Shown here one piece after another: positions 27,049 through 37,190 of a stretch of 64,000 nt of DNA; the first letter of the stretch is position 1; each line of letters starts with the position of its first letter. The DNA comes from JAUVXJ01 sp964433755. GTDB taxonomy: Bacteria; Chloroflexota; Anaerolineae; UBA7937; B3-Chlor. The stretch covers positions 601,557-665,556 of the forward strand of contig CAYSSR010000003.1 of NCBI GenBank assembly GCA_964433755.1. Reading direction: 5' to 3'. The translations under genes and the position numbers were made by a program. The notes under the pieces were generated by a model. It searched no databases and was not told the DNA's origin. It was given only the letters and a program-made list of their open reading frames with translations.

Positions 27049-27930
27049 TTGGCCACAGCACGCGAGATACGCAGACGGATTCGCAGCGTAACGAACATCG
27101 GTCAAGTCACACGGGCCATGGAGGCGGTGTCGGCCTCCAAGATGCGGCGCGCTCAAGACCGGGCGCTGGCTTCTCGTCCCTACGCCGAAAGGGCGTGGGA
27201 CATTCTCACCTATCTCGCCAGCCAGCCGGCGGCCGGCAAAGTGCTGCACCCGCTGCTGGAAAAGCGTCCTGTGAGAAACACAGGGCTGCTGCTCATCACG
27301 CCAGACCGGGGCCTATGCGGGGGGTTGCCCACCAATCTCATTCGCGAAGCGGTGAGCTTCCTGCAGCGCACACAGAATCCGGAGCAAATCGTGACGATTG
27401 GCCACAAGGGCCTCGATTTCATGCACCGTTACGGAGGAGACGTCGTTGCGGACTTCTCAGGACTGGCTGATCAGCCGGCCCTGACTGATATCACTCCGAT
27501 AGCGCATCTGATCATTGAGGATTTCCTGAGTGGTACGTTCGACCAGGTCTGCATGATCTATGCGCAGTTCATCAATACCATGGTGCAGCGGCCCACGACG
27601 AGACAACTGTTGCCCATCGAGCCGGCCACGATGGAAGAAGGGATAGGTGGCGTTGCCTACACCATCGAGCCCGACCCTCAGACCGTCCTGGGCGAGGTTC
27701 TGGAGGGCTTCACCGTCCTTCAGATCTACCAGGCCATTCTGGATGCCCAGGCCAGTGAACACTCCGCCCGCATGGTGGCCATGCGTGCCGCTACGGAAAA
27801 CGCCCAGGCGTTGGTCGAGGACCTGACCCTGAGCTACAACCGGGCCCGGCAGGAAGCCATCACCACGGAGTTGCTGGACATCGCTGGAGGTGCCGAGGCC
27901 CTGGCCAAGGCGCGGGCGGCGGCTCGGTAG
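27049..27930 (+). CDS. atpG: ATP synthase F1 subunit gamma
   Basis: 293 residues forming the central rotor shaft. The N-terminal helix REIRRRIRSVTNIGQVTRAMEAVSASKM and the C-terminal helix SYNRARQEAITTELLDIAGGAEAL are both well conserved and pair as the coiled coil inside the alpha3beta3 ring. The middle contains ITPDRGLCGGLPTNLI, the usual core motif. The start is TTG at 27049 (GCGAGGAACGAG upstream). Confidence 0.95.
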   Translation: MATAREIRRRIRSVTNIGQVTRAMEAVSASKMRRAQDRALASRPYAERAWDILTYLASQPAAGKVLHPLLEKRPVRNTGLLLITPDRGLCGGLPTNLIREAVSFLQRTQNPEQIVTIGHKGLDFMHRYGGDVVADFSGLADQPALTDITPIAHLIIEDFLSGTFDQVCMIYAQFINTMVQRPTTRQLLPIEPATMEEGIGGVAYTIEPDPQTVLGEVLEGFTVLQIYQAILDAQASEHSARMVAMRAATENAQALVEDLTLSYNRARQEAITTELLDIAGGAEALAKARAAAR

Positions 27931-27989
27931 CCAGAGGGAAAGAGCGAAAGGCGTCGAGAAGAGCCAATTACTGAGAGGACAAGACACCC

Positions 27990-29429
27990 ATGGCAGACAC
28001 AGCGCGCGGTAAAGTAGTGCAGGTTATCGGTCCAGTGGTGGACATCCAGTTCCCTCCAGAGCACCTGCCCGAGATCTACGACGCGGTGGAGATCCCCCGC
28101 GATGGAGATGGCAAGCTGGTGCTGGAGGTCCAACAGCATCTGGGAGACGACTGGGTGCGCTGCCTGGCCATGGACTCCACCGACGGCCTTCGGCGTGGCA
28201 CGGAAGCTGTCGCCACGGGAGCTCCCATCATGGTGCCGGTAGGAGAGGCTACACTAGGACGTCTGGTCAACGTGTTGGGCGAGCCTATCGATAGACGAGG
28301 CCCCATCGAGACCGAGGATCGAGAACCCATTCACCAGGCGCCGCCAACCTTCGAGGAGCAGAGCACCAGTACAGAGGTCTTCGAGACAGGGCTCAAGGTT
28401 ATAGATCTCGTGGCGCCCTTCACCAAGGGCGGTAAGACCGGTGTCTTCGGGGGGGCCGGCGTTGGAAAGACAGTCGTGATTATGGAGTTGATCCACACCA
28501 TCGCCATGGAGCACGGTGGGGTTTCCGTCTTCTGCGGCATCGGCGAGCGGTCCCGCGAAGGAAACGACCTCTGGTACGAGTTGCAGGAATCCGGCGTGCT
28601 GGACAAGGTGGCCCTCATCTTCGGTCAGATGAACGAGCCGCCTGGGGTCCGGCTGCGTGTGGGCTTGACCGGGTTGACCATCTGCGAGCACTTCCGCGAT
28701 GAGGGCAAGGATGTCTTGCTGTTCATCGACAACATCTTCCGCTTCGTGATGTCCGGGTCGGAGGTTTCGGCGTTGATGGGACGTATGCCCAGCGCTGTTG
28801 GCTACCAGCCCACGCTAGGCACCGAGATGGGTGAGTTGCAGGAACGGATTACCTCCACCAAACGAGGCTCCATCACCTCACTACAGGCAGTATTCGTCCC
28901 GGCCGATGACTACTCCGATCCCGCACCTGTGGCGACCTTCGCTCACCTGGATGCGACCATCGCTCTCGAGCGTTCCATCGCCGAGCAGGGCCTGTACCCG
29001 GCTGTAGACCCCCTGGCTTCTACGTCACGTATCCTCGATCCAAACATCGTGGGTGAGGAACACTATCAGGTGGCGAGGGAAGTCCAGCGGACTCTACAAC
29101 GGTACAAGGACCTCAGCGACGTGATTGCCATCTTGGGCGTGGAAGAGCTGAGCGAGGACGACAAGCTGACAGTAGCCCGGGCTCGGAAGATCCAACGCTT
29201 CCTCTCGCAGCCCATGTTCGTGGCGGAGGCCTTCACCGGGCGAGAGGGCGCCTACGTGCCCATCAAGGAGACCGTCCGGGGCTTCAAGGAGATCCTCGAC
29301 GGGAAGCACGACGACATACCGGAGGGAGCCTTCTTCATGGTGGGCACCATAGAGGAGGCGGTGGAGAAAGCGAAGAGCATGACAGGCGTCGCTGACCAAA
29401 CCACCTCTACGGAGTCCGAGGGCCAGTAA
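27990..29429 (+). CDS. atpD: ATP synthase F1 subunit beta
   Basis: 479 residues, the catalytic subunit. Walker A is GGAGVGKTVVIMELI, the catalytic Glu is in GIGERSREGNDLW, and Walker B is VLLFIDNIFRF. The stretch ALMGRMPSAVGYQPTL includes the DELSEED-region-proximal loop typical of beta. The start lies 59 bases after atpG and is followed by atpC after 11 bases. Confidence 0.97.
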   Translation: MADTARGKVVQVIGPVVDIQFPPEHLPEIYDAVEIPRDGDGKLVLEVQQHLGDDWVRCLAMDSTDGLRRGTEAVATGAPIMVPVGEATLGRLVNVLGEPIDRRGPIETEDREPIHQAPPTFEEQSTSTEVFETGLKVIDLVAPFTKGGKTGVFGGAGVGKTVVIMELIHTIAMEHGGVSVFCGIGERSREGNDLWYELQESGVLDKVALIFGQMNEPPGVRLRVGLTGLTICEHFRDEGKDVLLFIDNIFRFVMSGSEVSALMGRMPSAVGYQPTLGTEMGELQERITSTKRGSITSLQAVFVPADDYSDPAPVATFAHLDATIALERSIAEQGLYPAVDPLASTSRILDPNIVGEEHYQVAREVQRTLQRYKDLSDVIAILGVEELSEDDKLTVARARKIQRFLSQPMFVAEAFTGREGAYVPIKETVRGFKEILDGKHDDIPEGAFFMVGTIEEAVEKAKSMTGVADQTTSTESEGQ

Positions 29430-29440
29430 GGGGACGGTAC

Positions 29441-29884
29441 ATGGCGAAGCTCACCTTCGAGTTGGTGACACCAGAGCGCGTCGTCTACTCCGACGACGAC
29501 GTGGACATGGTCGTAGCCCCTGGGGCCGACGGCGAGCTAGGGATCCTGCCCAGCCACGCACCGCTGCTGGCGGCCCTGGGCATAGGCGAGCTTGGGCTGA
29601 AGAAGGGCACCGAAGAGGAGTCCTTCGCCGTTCACGGCGGCTTTCTGGAGGTGCTGGCTAACAAGGTCATCGTCATGGCCAGCGTCGCGGAGCGCGCCGT
29701 TGAGATTGACATGGCGCGAGCGGAGGAAGCCAGGGCACGCGCGGAGGAGCGCTTCCGCAAGAGGCCCGAGGGCCTGGACATGGCTCGCCTGCAAGAGGCA
29801 CTGAAGCGCTCGCGGGTCCGCCTCAGAATCGCCCGTCGCAAGCGACGCGGTCCCGCGATGGATTACAGGAGCGACGAAGGATAG
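29441..29884 (+). CDS. atpC: ATP synthase F1 subunit epsilon
   Basis: 147 residues. The N-terminal beta-sandwich shows FELVTPERVVYSDDDVDMVV and GELGILPSHAPLLAALGIG, the family signature, and a C-terminal helical region (ARAEERFRKRPEGLDMARLQ) follows. Epsilon couples the rotor to the c-ring and can inhibit ATP hydrolysis. It closes the canonical operon; mreB follows after 31 bases and is likely on the same transcript. Confidence 0.93.
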   Translation: MAKLTFELVTPERVVYSDDDVDMVVAPGADGELGILPSHAPLLAALGIGELGLKKGTEEESFAVHGGFLEVLANKVIVMASVAERAVEIDMARAEEARARAEERFRKRPEGLDMARLQEALKRSRVRLRIARRKRRGPAMDYRSDEG

Positions 29885-29915
29885 CCTGAAGACCCCGGTC
29901 TTCGGAGGAGAATAC

Positions 29916-30920
29916 ATGTTCTCTAAGCAGATTGGAGTGGACCTGGGCACCGTCAACGTGCTCGTGTGGACCAAGGGCAAGGGCATCGTGCTCTTCGAGC
30001 CGTCCATCGTGGCCCTGTCCACCCACGACAACAGGATCGTGGCCCTGGGTCGAGAGGCCCGGGCTATGCTGGGCCGTACTCCAGACAGCATCGAAGTGCT
30101 GTCCCCCCTGCGCGACGGTGTGATTGCCGACTACGTAGTCACGGAGTTGATGCTTCACTATTTCATCTCCGGCATCGTGGGGCGGGTTCGCCTCTTCAAG
30201 CCGGAGATCATGATCAGCGTTCCCATCGGCGTGACCACAGTCGAGAAGCGAGCCGTGCACGACGCAGCCATCCAGGCCGGGGCCAAGGTGGCTCACCTCA
30301 TACCCGAGCCTCTGGCGGCTGCCCTTGGTGCCGGAATGCCCGTCGACACTCCATCGGGCAACTTCATTGTCAGTATCGGGGGTGGGACGAGCGAAGCTGC
30401 CGTCATCGCCATGAACGACATCGTAGTCAGCGGGGCGGTGCGCGTCGGAGGGATCAAGATCAGCGATGCCATCGCCTCCTACATCAGGCGGAAGTACAAC
30501 CTGATGATCGGCGATCAGACGGCTGAGGAGATCAAACTTCAGATCGGGGCCGCCATGCCTCTGGAAGAAGAGCTGACCATGGAGGTCAGAGGAAGAGGTG
30601 TCGTGGCCGGATTGCCCAGAATCGTCAACGTGTCATCGACCGAGGTGGCCGAGGCCATCGCCGAGCCTCTGAGCACCATAGTCTCGGCTCTCAAGGGCGT
30701 GTTGGAGAAGACGCCGCCCGAGCTCGCGGCTGACATCATAGACCGTGGCGTGGTAATGACCGGCGGAGGCTCTCTGCTGCGCAACCTGGATCGCTACCTG
30801 ACGCAGGAACTAGGTGTCCCCTGCTACGTCGCCGACGAAGCGATCGCCTGTGTCGCGCTGGGCTGCGGCAGGGCGTTCGAGGAATACGAGGTCTTGAAAA
30901 GGACGCTGCCCGAACTGTAG
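29916..30920 (+). CDS. mreB: MreB/Mbl-family actin-like cell-shape protein
   Basis: 334 residues. The actin-like ATPase fold shows phosphate-1 IGVDLGTVNVLVWTKGKGIV, phosphate-2 NFIVSIGGGTSEAAVI and the adenosine motif RGVVMTGGGSLLRNLD. MreB forms membrane-associated filaments that guide lateral wall synthesis in rod-shaped cells. No mreC, mreD or rodA gene is adjacent. It is 31 bases downstream of atpC with GGAGGAG before its ATG, and a good terminator follows at 30953-30990. Confidence 0.9.
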   Translation: MFSKQIGVDLGTVNVLVWTKGKGIVLFEPSIVALSTHDNRIVALGREARAMLGRTPDSIEVLSPLRDGVIADYVVTELMLHYFISGIVGRVRLFKPEIMISVPIGVTTVEKRAVHDAAIQAGAKVAHLIPEPLAAALGAGMPVDTPSGNFIVSIGGGTSEAAVIAMNDIVVSGAVRVGGIKISDAIASYIRRKYNLMIGDQTAEEIKLQIGAAMPLEEELTMEVRGRGVVAGLPRIVNVSSTEVAEAIAEPLSTIVSALKGVLEKTPPELAADIIDRGVVMTGGGSLLRNLDRYLTQELGVPCYVADEAIACVALGCGRAFEEYEVLKRTLPEL

Positions 30921-30952
30921 CATACTGATTTGGACTGATGCTGGTCCCAACG

Positions 30953-30990
30953 AAGCGCGCAACGCCCTGGTGGCGACGCGCTTTCTGTTT
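30953..30990 (+). terminator. intrinsic terminator after the ATP synthase-mreB operon
   Basis: Stem AAGCGCG (30953-30959) with CGCGCTT (30977-30983), an inner CGCC/GGCG stem within the loop, and a T-rich tail (TCTGTTT). Confidence 0.75.
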
Positions 30991-31086
30991 GATAGCAGCT
31001 CTGCCAGGAGGACTTGAGCGGGTGTGGACCGCACGACAGAGCGCCCAGCATCCCGTGTCGTCAACGAGACGACGACATTCCGAAGC

Positions 31087-31115
31087 TTGACAACGCTACC
31101 GAAAATTGGTATAAT
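31087..31115 (+). promoter_or_regulatory. perfect-consensus promoter of the Yip1-like gene
   Basis: TTGACA (31087-31092) and TATAAT (31110-31115) with a 17-base spacer match the sigma-70 consensus at all twelve positions. A second TATAAT is present at 31133-31138, 23 bases further on, without a separate -35. A leader of roughly 145 bases precedes the gene; I see no riboswitch in it. The 30921-31268 gap otherwise holds only the upstream terminator. Confidence 0.85.
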
Positions 31116-31268
31116 TGTGCTAGTCTAAATAGTATAATTCCGGGAATGGCTTGAAGGAAGTGCCTGGCACTACTGTCCAGTTCCGCGAATAATGAACCTT
31201 CTGCGGTCTACACCTATTTAATAGTAGTGGGGCCGTAGGGGGTATGGCAGTGAAGGAGGATGGTCTCT

Positions 31269-32015
31269 GTGAAGGACAACCGAATGGGAATACGACGCGC
31301 TCTCTTTGGCTGGGTCGACCAGCCCAAGAAGACGATGCGCTACGTCATCGATGAGGCCAGATGGTCAACCTTACTGGCTCCGGCGCTAGCCATCATCGTG
31401 GCTCTGATCATCTTCACCATCGTCTCAGCACCGGCGAGTTCAGAGTTGGCCCGGGAGCAAGCGACCCAGCAAGTGTCTGCGCAGATGGACTCATTGTCGG
31501 ACGAGCAGGCAGCGGAGGTGGAGCGTAGCCTACAGACCTTCACGTCGCCTCTGTTCATAGGGGCGACGGGCATCGCCCTGGGCACCTTGGGGCTGATCTT
31601 GACGTGGCTCTTTCGCGGCGCAGTGTTGTTCTTCATCGGCTACCTGTTCGGCACGGAGAAGAGATACTTCCAGATGGTCAGCCTGGCGCTTTGGTCCTGG
31701 CTCCCATTCGCACTGCGTGACCTGGTCAACGCCGTCTTCGTGCTCGTCAATGGGCAGCTCGTCATCAATCGAGGTCTCTCTTTCTTGGTGACCAGCGGCG
31801 ATCCAGTGCAGGATGCGGGCAACCTTCTCTATGGCCTGCTGTCGCAGGTCGACCTTTTTCTGGCGTGGCACCTCTTGCTGGTCGCGGTGGGCCTGGCGGT
31901 GAGCACACGTGCGAACACGGCCAAGGCGGCAGTCGGCACCGTAGCCTACTGGGTCCTTACCGCCTTGGTGGGGCTGGCACCCTCCCTGCTGGCGACCCTG
32001 ACCAGCTTCTCGTAG
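31269..32015 (+). CDS. Yip1-domain integral membrane protein
   Basis: 248 residues with about five hydrophobic segments. The pattern VIDEARWSTLLAPALAIIVAL at the N-terminus and the later SLALWSWLPFALRDLVNAVF fit the Yip1/YIF1 clan seen in bacterial proteins of unknown function. AAGGAGG (31253-31259) ends directly before an ATG at 31260, which is too close, and is nine bases before the in-frame GTG at 31269, which I prefer. It has its own strong promoter and precedes the exporter genes by about 360 bases. Bacterial family members have no established role. Confidence 0.7.
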   Translation: MKDNRMGIRRALFGWVDQPKKTMRYVIDEARWSTLLAPALAIIVALIIFTIVSAPASSELAREQATQQVSAQMDSLSDEQAAEVERSLQTFTSPLFIGATGIALGTLGLILTWLFRGAVLFFIGYLFGTEKRYFQMVSLALWSWLPFALRDLVNAVFVLVNGQLVINRGLSFLVTSGDPVQDAGNLLYGLLSQVDLFLAWHLLLVAVGLAVSTRANTAKAAVGTVAYWVLTALVGLAPSLLATLTSFS

Positions 32016-32377
32016 ATTTGCCTACCTCTGTGTCTGGCCACCACTTGTCACCTCCGGACTGCAGGCCATCATGCACCGTGCGCGTCCGTGGCCTGGGGAG
32101 GTATTTGACAGAGGGCCGACGTTCCGGCATAGTGAGAGGGGGCGTGCCAGACAACCGGCTCCGGGCTTACCGGCTGACACGTTGCGTGCAAAGTACGGAG
32201 GCCTTTCGGATGCTTGCCGTAACAGAGCAGAAGGGCAATCTCGAGCAATTCACAGGGGAGAATAGGCGTGCCGACGTGGACCTGACGTCAGGTTCGGCAC
32301 ACGTCCTGCTCCGAATAAACCGCGCTCGAATACAGTTATCTGGCATAGGAATGCTCTAGGAGAGAAGAGGGGAAGAG
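32016..32377. other. 362-base intergenic region with a candidate promoter
   Basis: The region lies between the Yip1-like gene and the MacA-like adaptor. It holds the promoter-like element at 32105-32133. The open frame running through it is out of phase with both neighbours and shows no recognisable motif or ribosome binding site. Confidence 0.45.
32105..32133 (+). promoter_or_regulatory. promoter of the MacAB-like exporter operon
   Basis: Perfect TTGACA (32105-32110), 17-base spacer, CATAGT (32128-32133, four of six). Transcription would start about 235 bases before the adaptor gene. Confidence 0.6.
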
Positions 32378-33754
32378 ATGCGGAGAGTCATAATCATCGC
32401 CGCCATTCTTCTGGGGGTCGGAGCGATTGGCTACTGGTTCCTCCAGCAAGGTGCTGCGAAGCCAGGAGTGGATCTGGAGGATCTCGAGACCGTGACTGTG
32501 GAGCGCGGCGACATCGAGGCCACGGTCGATGCCACGGGAAGCGTAGAGCCAACGGCTGCGGTCACGCTATCCTTCGACACAGGAGGAGTAGTGGCCTCCG
32601 TCGAGGTGTCGGAAGGAGATCAAGTTCAGCAAGGCCGGATCCTGGCCCAGGTAGACACCGCCGAACTCGCGTTGGGAGTCACCCAGGCACAACTGGCCCT
32701 GACCAGCGCGGAGGCAAGCCTGGCCAAACTGATGGGTAGCGCAGATGCCGACGACGTGGAGGCTGCACGCGCCAATCTGTCCAGCGCAGAGGCGACCCTG
32801 GCCAAGCTGCGCGAGGGGCCCAGTGAGGACGAAATCACGGTGGCCAAGGCAGACCTCCGCAGAGCCGAGATCGCCCTCCAGGAGGCGCAAGAACTGTACG
32901 ATCAGTACTCCTGGGTGGGAGGGGTAGGCGCGCTACCGCAGGCGGTATCCCTGCAGCAGGCGACCATCAACTACGAACAGGCGTTGGCTGCCTACAACAT
33001 CGCCATGCAAGGCCCGACCGAGAGCGAGCTTCGAGCAGCAGAGGCCGCGGTGGCCCAGGCTCGCAGCCAGCTCAGCAGCCTGCTGGAAGGCGCCAGTGAG
33101 GAAGATCTCACTATGGCCCAGGTAGCCGTGGACCAGGCCAGGGCCTCCCTGGAGTTGGCTCAGTTGCAGTTGGATGGAGCCACCATCACTGCACCTTTCG
33201 ACGGAACGGTGGCCTTCGTCGGCGCGGATACCAACGAATTGATGTCACCTGGCACACCGATGATCACGCTCATAGATCCGTCAGGATTCTACGTGGACGT
33301 GTACATCGACGAGATAGACATCGGGCAGGTGGAGGTGGGACAGGAGGCCAGAGTATCCCTCGACGCTTTCCCGGACGAGGAACTCCCAGGACGTGTAGAG
33401 TTCATCTCCCCTGTGTCCACCGAGAATCTGGGGGCGATCAGCTACTCGGTCAGGATCTGCTTCGACCCCACGGCTGTGCCGCTGCGATCAGGAATGACAG
33501 CCAGCATAACCATCGTGACGGAGCGCCGTGAGAGCGTGCTCCTCCTGCCCAGCAGAGCTATCTCCGTGGACAGGGATGCCGGCTCATATTACGTGGAAAG
33601 GGTGACGGACCACGAGATTGAGCGTGTGGAGATAGAGATCGGTACCCAGGATGCCACCTACACCGAGGTCATGAGGGGCCTGGAGGAGGGGGATCAAGTT
33701 GTGATAGACGGGGGGATGAGCATGAGAGACCGACTGTACGTCACCATGTCGTAG
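32378..33754 (+). CDS. MacA/HlyD-type membrane-fusion (periplasmic adaptor) protein
   Basis: 458 residues. An N-terminal membrane anchor (VIIIAAILLGVGAIGYWFL) is followed by the lipoyl-like half motif (TGSVEPTAAVTLSFDTGGVV), a long alpha-helical hairpin rich in Ala/Glu/Gln (about residues 95-270), the second lipoyl half (GATITAPFDGTVAFVG), and beta-barrel and membrane-proximal domains. The protein links an ABC transporter to the envelope in MacAB-type export. The following ATPase and permease are 41 bases and then a short overlap downstream. No TolC-like outer-membrane gene is present, in line with a monoderm-like or atypical envelope. Confidence 0.88.
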   Translation: MRRVIIIAAILLGVGAIGYWFLQQGAAKPGVDLEDLETVTVERGDIEATVDATGSVEPTAAVTLSFDTGGVVASVEVSEGDQVQQGRILAQVDTAELALGVTQAQLALTSAEASLAKLMGSADADDVEAARANLSSAEATLAKLREGPSEDEITVAKADLRRAEIALQEAQELYDQYSWVGGVGALPQAVSLQQATINYEQALAAYNIAMQGPTESELRAAEAAVAQARSQLSSLLEGASEEDLTMAQVAVDQARASLELAQLQLDGATITAPFDGTVAFVGADTNELMSPGTPMITLIDPSGFYVDVYIDEIDIGQVEVGQEARVSLDAFPDEELPGRVEFISPVSTENLGAISYSVRICFDPTAVPLRSGMTASITIVTERRESVLLLPSRAISVDRDAGSYYVERVTDHEIERVEIEIGTQDATYTEVMRGLEEGDQVVIDGGMSMRDRLYVTMS

Positions 33755-33795
33755 CCACCCAAGAGCCATGTCCGTACCGCCAGGTACTTGAGGCC

Positions 33796-34495
<700 letters not shown>

Positions 34496-34509
<14 letters not shown>

Positions 34510-35734
34510 CAGTCTGCGCGTGGCAGCCGGGGCGCTGAGCGCCAACAAGATGCGCTCGTCTCTCACCATGCTCGGCGTCATCATTGGCGTGGCCGCAGTC
34601 ATCGCCCTCCTCTCCATCGGGCAGGGGGTGCAGAAGTCCGTCACCGACCAGATTCAGAGCGCTGGCTCCAACCTGTTGATGATTTTACCAGGCGAGATCA
34701 CGGAGACCGGCGGATTCGAGTACAACCCCTCTTTGACCTGGGATGATGCCCAAGCCATAGCCGACCCCATGAACGTGCCAGATGCCGCCATCGTGGCCCC
34801 CACGATGGAAGGAAGCACCTCCGTGAGCTACGGGGGCGAGGAGATGACAGCCTACACGTCGGGGGTCACAGGCGATTATGACGTCGTACGCAACCTCGAG
34901 GTAGTCCTCGGCCAATTCCTCACCACTCAGGACGTGGACAGAAGGGCGCGAGTGGCTGTCTTGGGCTCCACGGTCGCGGAGGAGCTGTTTGGGGAAAGCG
35001 GCTACGCCCTGGATCAAACGATCAAGATCAACCGTATTCCCTTTAAAGTAGTCGGCGTGTTGGCAGAGAAGGGCATGGGCATGATGGGCAGCGAGGATAG
35101 CTACGTCTTCGTTCCTATCTCCACCGCGCAGGCCCGGCTCTACCCTCAACAGCGCAATCTGTCCGGCGACTTCATGGTGACGATGATCTACGTGCAAGCA
35201 ACGACCGATCAGAGCATGGATGCCGCGAGCGAACAGATCAACGAGTTGCTTAGACGCAGGCATGACATCTCCTTCCAGGACGACGACGATTTCTCAGTGC
35301 TCAGTCAGGCCGACCTAGTAGCCGTCATGGAACAAGTGACCGGCGTCCTCACCCTCTTCCTGGGCGCCATTGCGGCTATCTCCCTCCTGGTGGGCGGCAT
35401 AGGCATCATGAACATCATGCTGGTCTCTGTCACCGAGCGCACGCGGGAGATCGGTATCCGGAAAGCGGTGGGAGCCAAGCGGCGCGACATCTTGCTTCAG
35501 TTCCTGGTGGAGTCCATGGTATTGAGCCTTCTCGGTGGCGGGGCAGGCATCGCCCTGGGGTCCCTCCTGTCTCAAGGCGTATCGCAGCTCTCGGAAGATC
35601 TGGTGACGGTAGTGTCCATGCAATCCGTCGTCCTGGCGACGACATTCTCTCTGGTCGTGGGGGTGGTTTTCGGTCTCTATCCGGCGCTGCGAGCGGCGCG
35701 CCTGAACCCCATCGACGCTTTGCGCTATGAGTAG
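34496..35734 (+). CDS. MacB-type ABC transporter permease
   Basis: 412 residues. One N-terminal membrane helix (MLGVIIGVAAVIALLSIG), a large extracytoplasmic MacB_PCD domain (about 50-270), then the FtsX domain with three helices, including the conserved GGIGIMNIMLVSVTERTREI and a C-terminal ARLNPIDALRYE. I chose GTG at 34496 because AGGAGG ends six bases before it; the start overlaps the ATPase gene by 14 bases. With the adaptor and ATPase it forms a complete MacAB-like mechanotransmission exporter. The substrate is not evident. Confidence 0.92.
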
Positions 35735-35744
35735 GGGGTGCTGT

Positions 35745-36905
35745 GTGAGCAGGGCAAGGTTGATAGGTTTGCTGCTATGTGCGGTGGCCGTGGTGACTCT
35801 TCTGACCGCTTGTGGTCAGGAGGTTCCGCCCGAGCCGACTATCATCCCGCTGCCCCCAAGAGAGGAGCAGGCTCCAACCACAATCTGCACGGCCACCGCG
35901 ACGCCCACGGCGACGCAGACACCGACGAGTACTCCCACAACCGCTCCGGCCACGTCCACGCCCACTCCCACGGCAGAACCGATCGAGGTGCCAGCGTCGG
36001 CGGCGCCGACTCCCGTGCCCACGCCGGCCCTCCAAGGGCGCTTCGTGTTCCAGATGGCGAGCGGAGGGGACATCTACACGGTGAACGCCGACGGCAGTGG
36101 CTTGACTCGCCTGACACGGGGCATGGATCCCAGTTGGTCGCCCGATGGCCGCCGGGTAGCCTTCTCGCGCTGGACGACCCCCTGGGGCATCTACACCGTG
36201 AACGCCGATGGCAGCAACGAAAAGCTGTTGTTCAGTTCCAACGTGGCCCGCGCTCCGGTGTGGTCCCCCGATGGTAGCCAGATAGCGTTCTACTTCGAGA
36301 CGGAAGGCCTGACACCGCCTTGGAGGATATACATCGAGGGCTACGGATGGATCACACTGATCCCGGCGCAGACTCAGACGGAATGGCATTTAGGAGTCGT
36401 GGACGTGGCGGATGGCTATTTCCACCAGCCCTACTGCGATCGCTTCGCCTTCTCTCCGACCTGGTCCGGTGCCAGCGACCAGTTGGTCTACGATGGTGAC
36501 CACGGCCTCAGCGTAACCACGGTGGAGGGCCCCAACAACGTACCCTTCAACGACAAGGTTCACGATCACTACCCGGTCGGCTCGCCGGACGGCAGCCGCA
36601 TAGCGTTCATGCACTGGCAGCACGATCACTGGGAGATCTACGTGATGAACGCCGATGGCAGTGGCCGTTGGCCGTTGACGGGAAGCTCCGCCCTACTAGA
36701 TCGACGTCCCAACAACGTCTCTCCCGCGTGGAGTCCCGACGGCGAGCAGATAGCCTTTCTGTCCGACCGCGATGGCGACTGGGGGTTCTACGTGATGAAC
36801 GCCGATGGCAGCGGCCAGAGAGAGATCCTCGAGGACATCACGGCGCAACTCAGACCCAGATACCAGGGAGTGAACGAGAGGGTCATCTCCTGGGGTCCCT
36901 CGTAG
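35745..36905 (+). CDS. TolB-like (PD40) beta-propeller lipoprotein
   Basis: 386 residues. A lipoprotein signal peptide ends in the lipobox LLTAC, followed by a long Pro/Thr-rich linker (residues about 40-95, many TPT/ATP repeats). A beta-propeller domain follows, made of PD40/WD40-like repeats such as IYTVNADGSG, PSWSPDGRRVAFSR, IYVMNADGSGR and PAWSPDGEQIAFLSDRDGDW. GTG at 35745 is six bases after AGGGGG and gives a clean signal peptide; an upstream ATG at 35727 would overlap the permease. Co-transcription with the exporter suggests an extracellular accessory or an independent surface protein. Confidence 0.8.
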   Translation: MSRARLIGLLLCAVAVVTLLTACGQEVPPEPTIIPLPPREEQAPTTICTATATPTATQTPTSTPTTAPATSTPTPTAEPIEVPASAAPTPVPTPALQGRFVFQMASGGDIYTVNADGSGLTRLTRGMDPSWSPDGRRVAFSRWTTPWGIYTVNADGSNEKLLFSSNVARAPVWSPDGSQIAFYFETEGLTPPWRIYIEGYGWITLIPAQTQTEWHLGVVDVADGYFHQPYCDRFAFSPTWSGASDQLVYDGDHGLSVTTVEGPNNVPFNDKVHDHYPVGSPDGSRIAFMHWQHDHWEIYVMNADGSGRWPLTGSSALLDRRPNNVSPAWSPDGEQIAFLSDRDGDWGFYVMNADGSGQREILEDITAQLRPRYQGVNERVISWGPS

Positions 36906-36934
36906 CTCCGCCCAACTAGTTGCGCGCTCGTCAA

Positions 36935-36975
36935 GGCAGGCCAGGGAGGACCTCACGGGTCACCTGCCCTCTATT
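36935..36975 (+). terminator. terminator-like hairpin after the exporter operon
   Basis: GGCAGG (36935-36940) pairs with CCTGCC (36963-36968), with an inner GACC/GGTC stem; CTCTATTT follows. The T-run is short, so this is tentative. Confidence 0.5.
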
Positions 36976-37190
36976 TGGTCCCAGCTTGCACAGGCTCAGC
37001 CATCCCGACCCCTGCTAGCGCCCTGCCTGACAGGCAACAGTGGCTAGCTGTGAATCGGTCTCACACGGGGCGAGCGGACACCACCTCGCACGTGACAGAC
37101 AGCCTTCGCCACGTCCACCCAAGCCAATCTCGCCAACGTCGCTGCCCTGTGCTAGAATGTATAATGGCTGGAGATCATCGGAGGTTCCGC

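Noticed and set aside
31865..32359. 164-residue open frame on the plus strand
   Set aside because: It starts inside the Yip1-like gene in another frame and crosses the promoter at 32105. No motif was found.
37164..37190. ATG at 37164 as the start of the SLC13-type permease
   Set aside because: It lies within TATAAT and just after an extended -10 element, and lacks a ribosome binding site, whereas TTG at 37191 follows GGAGG.
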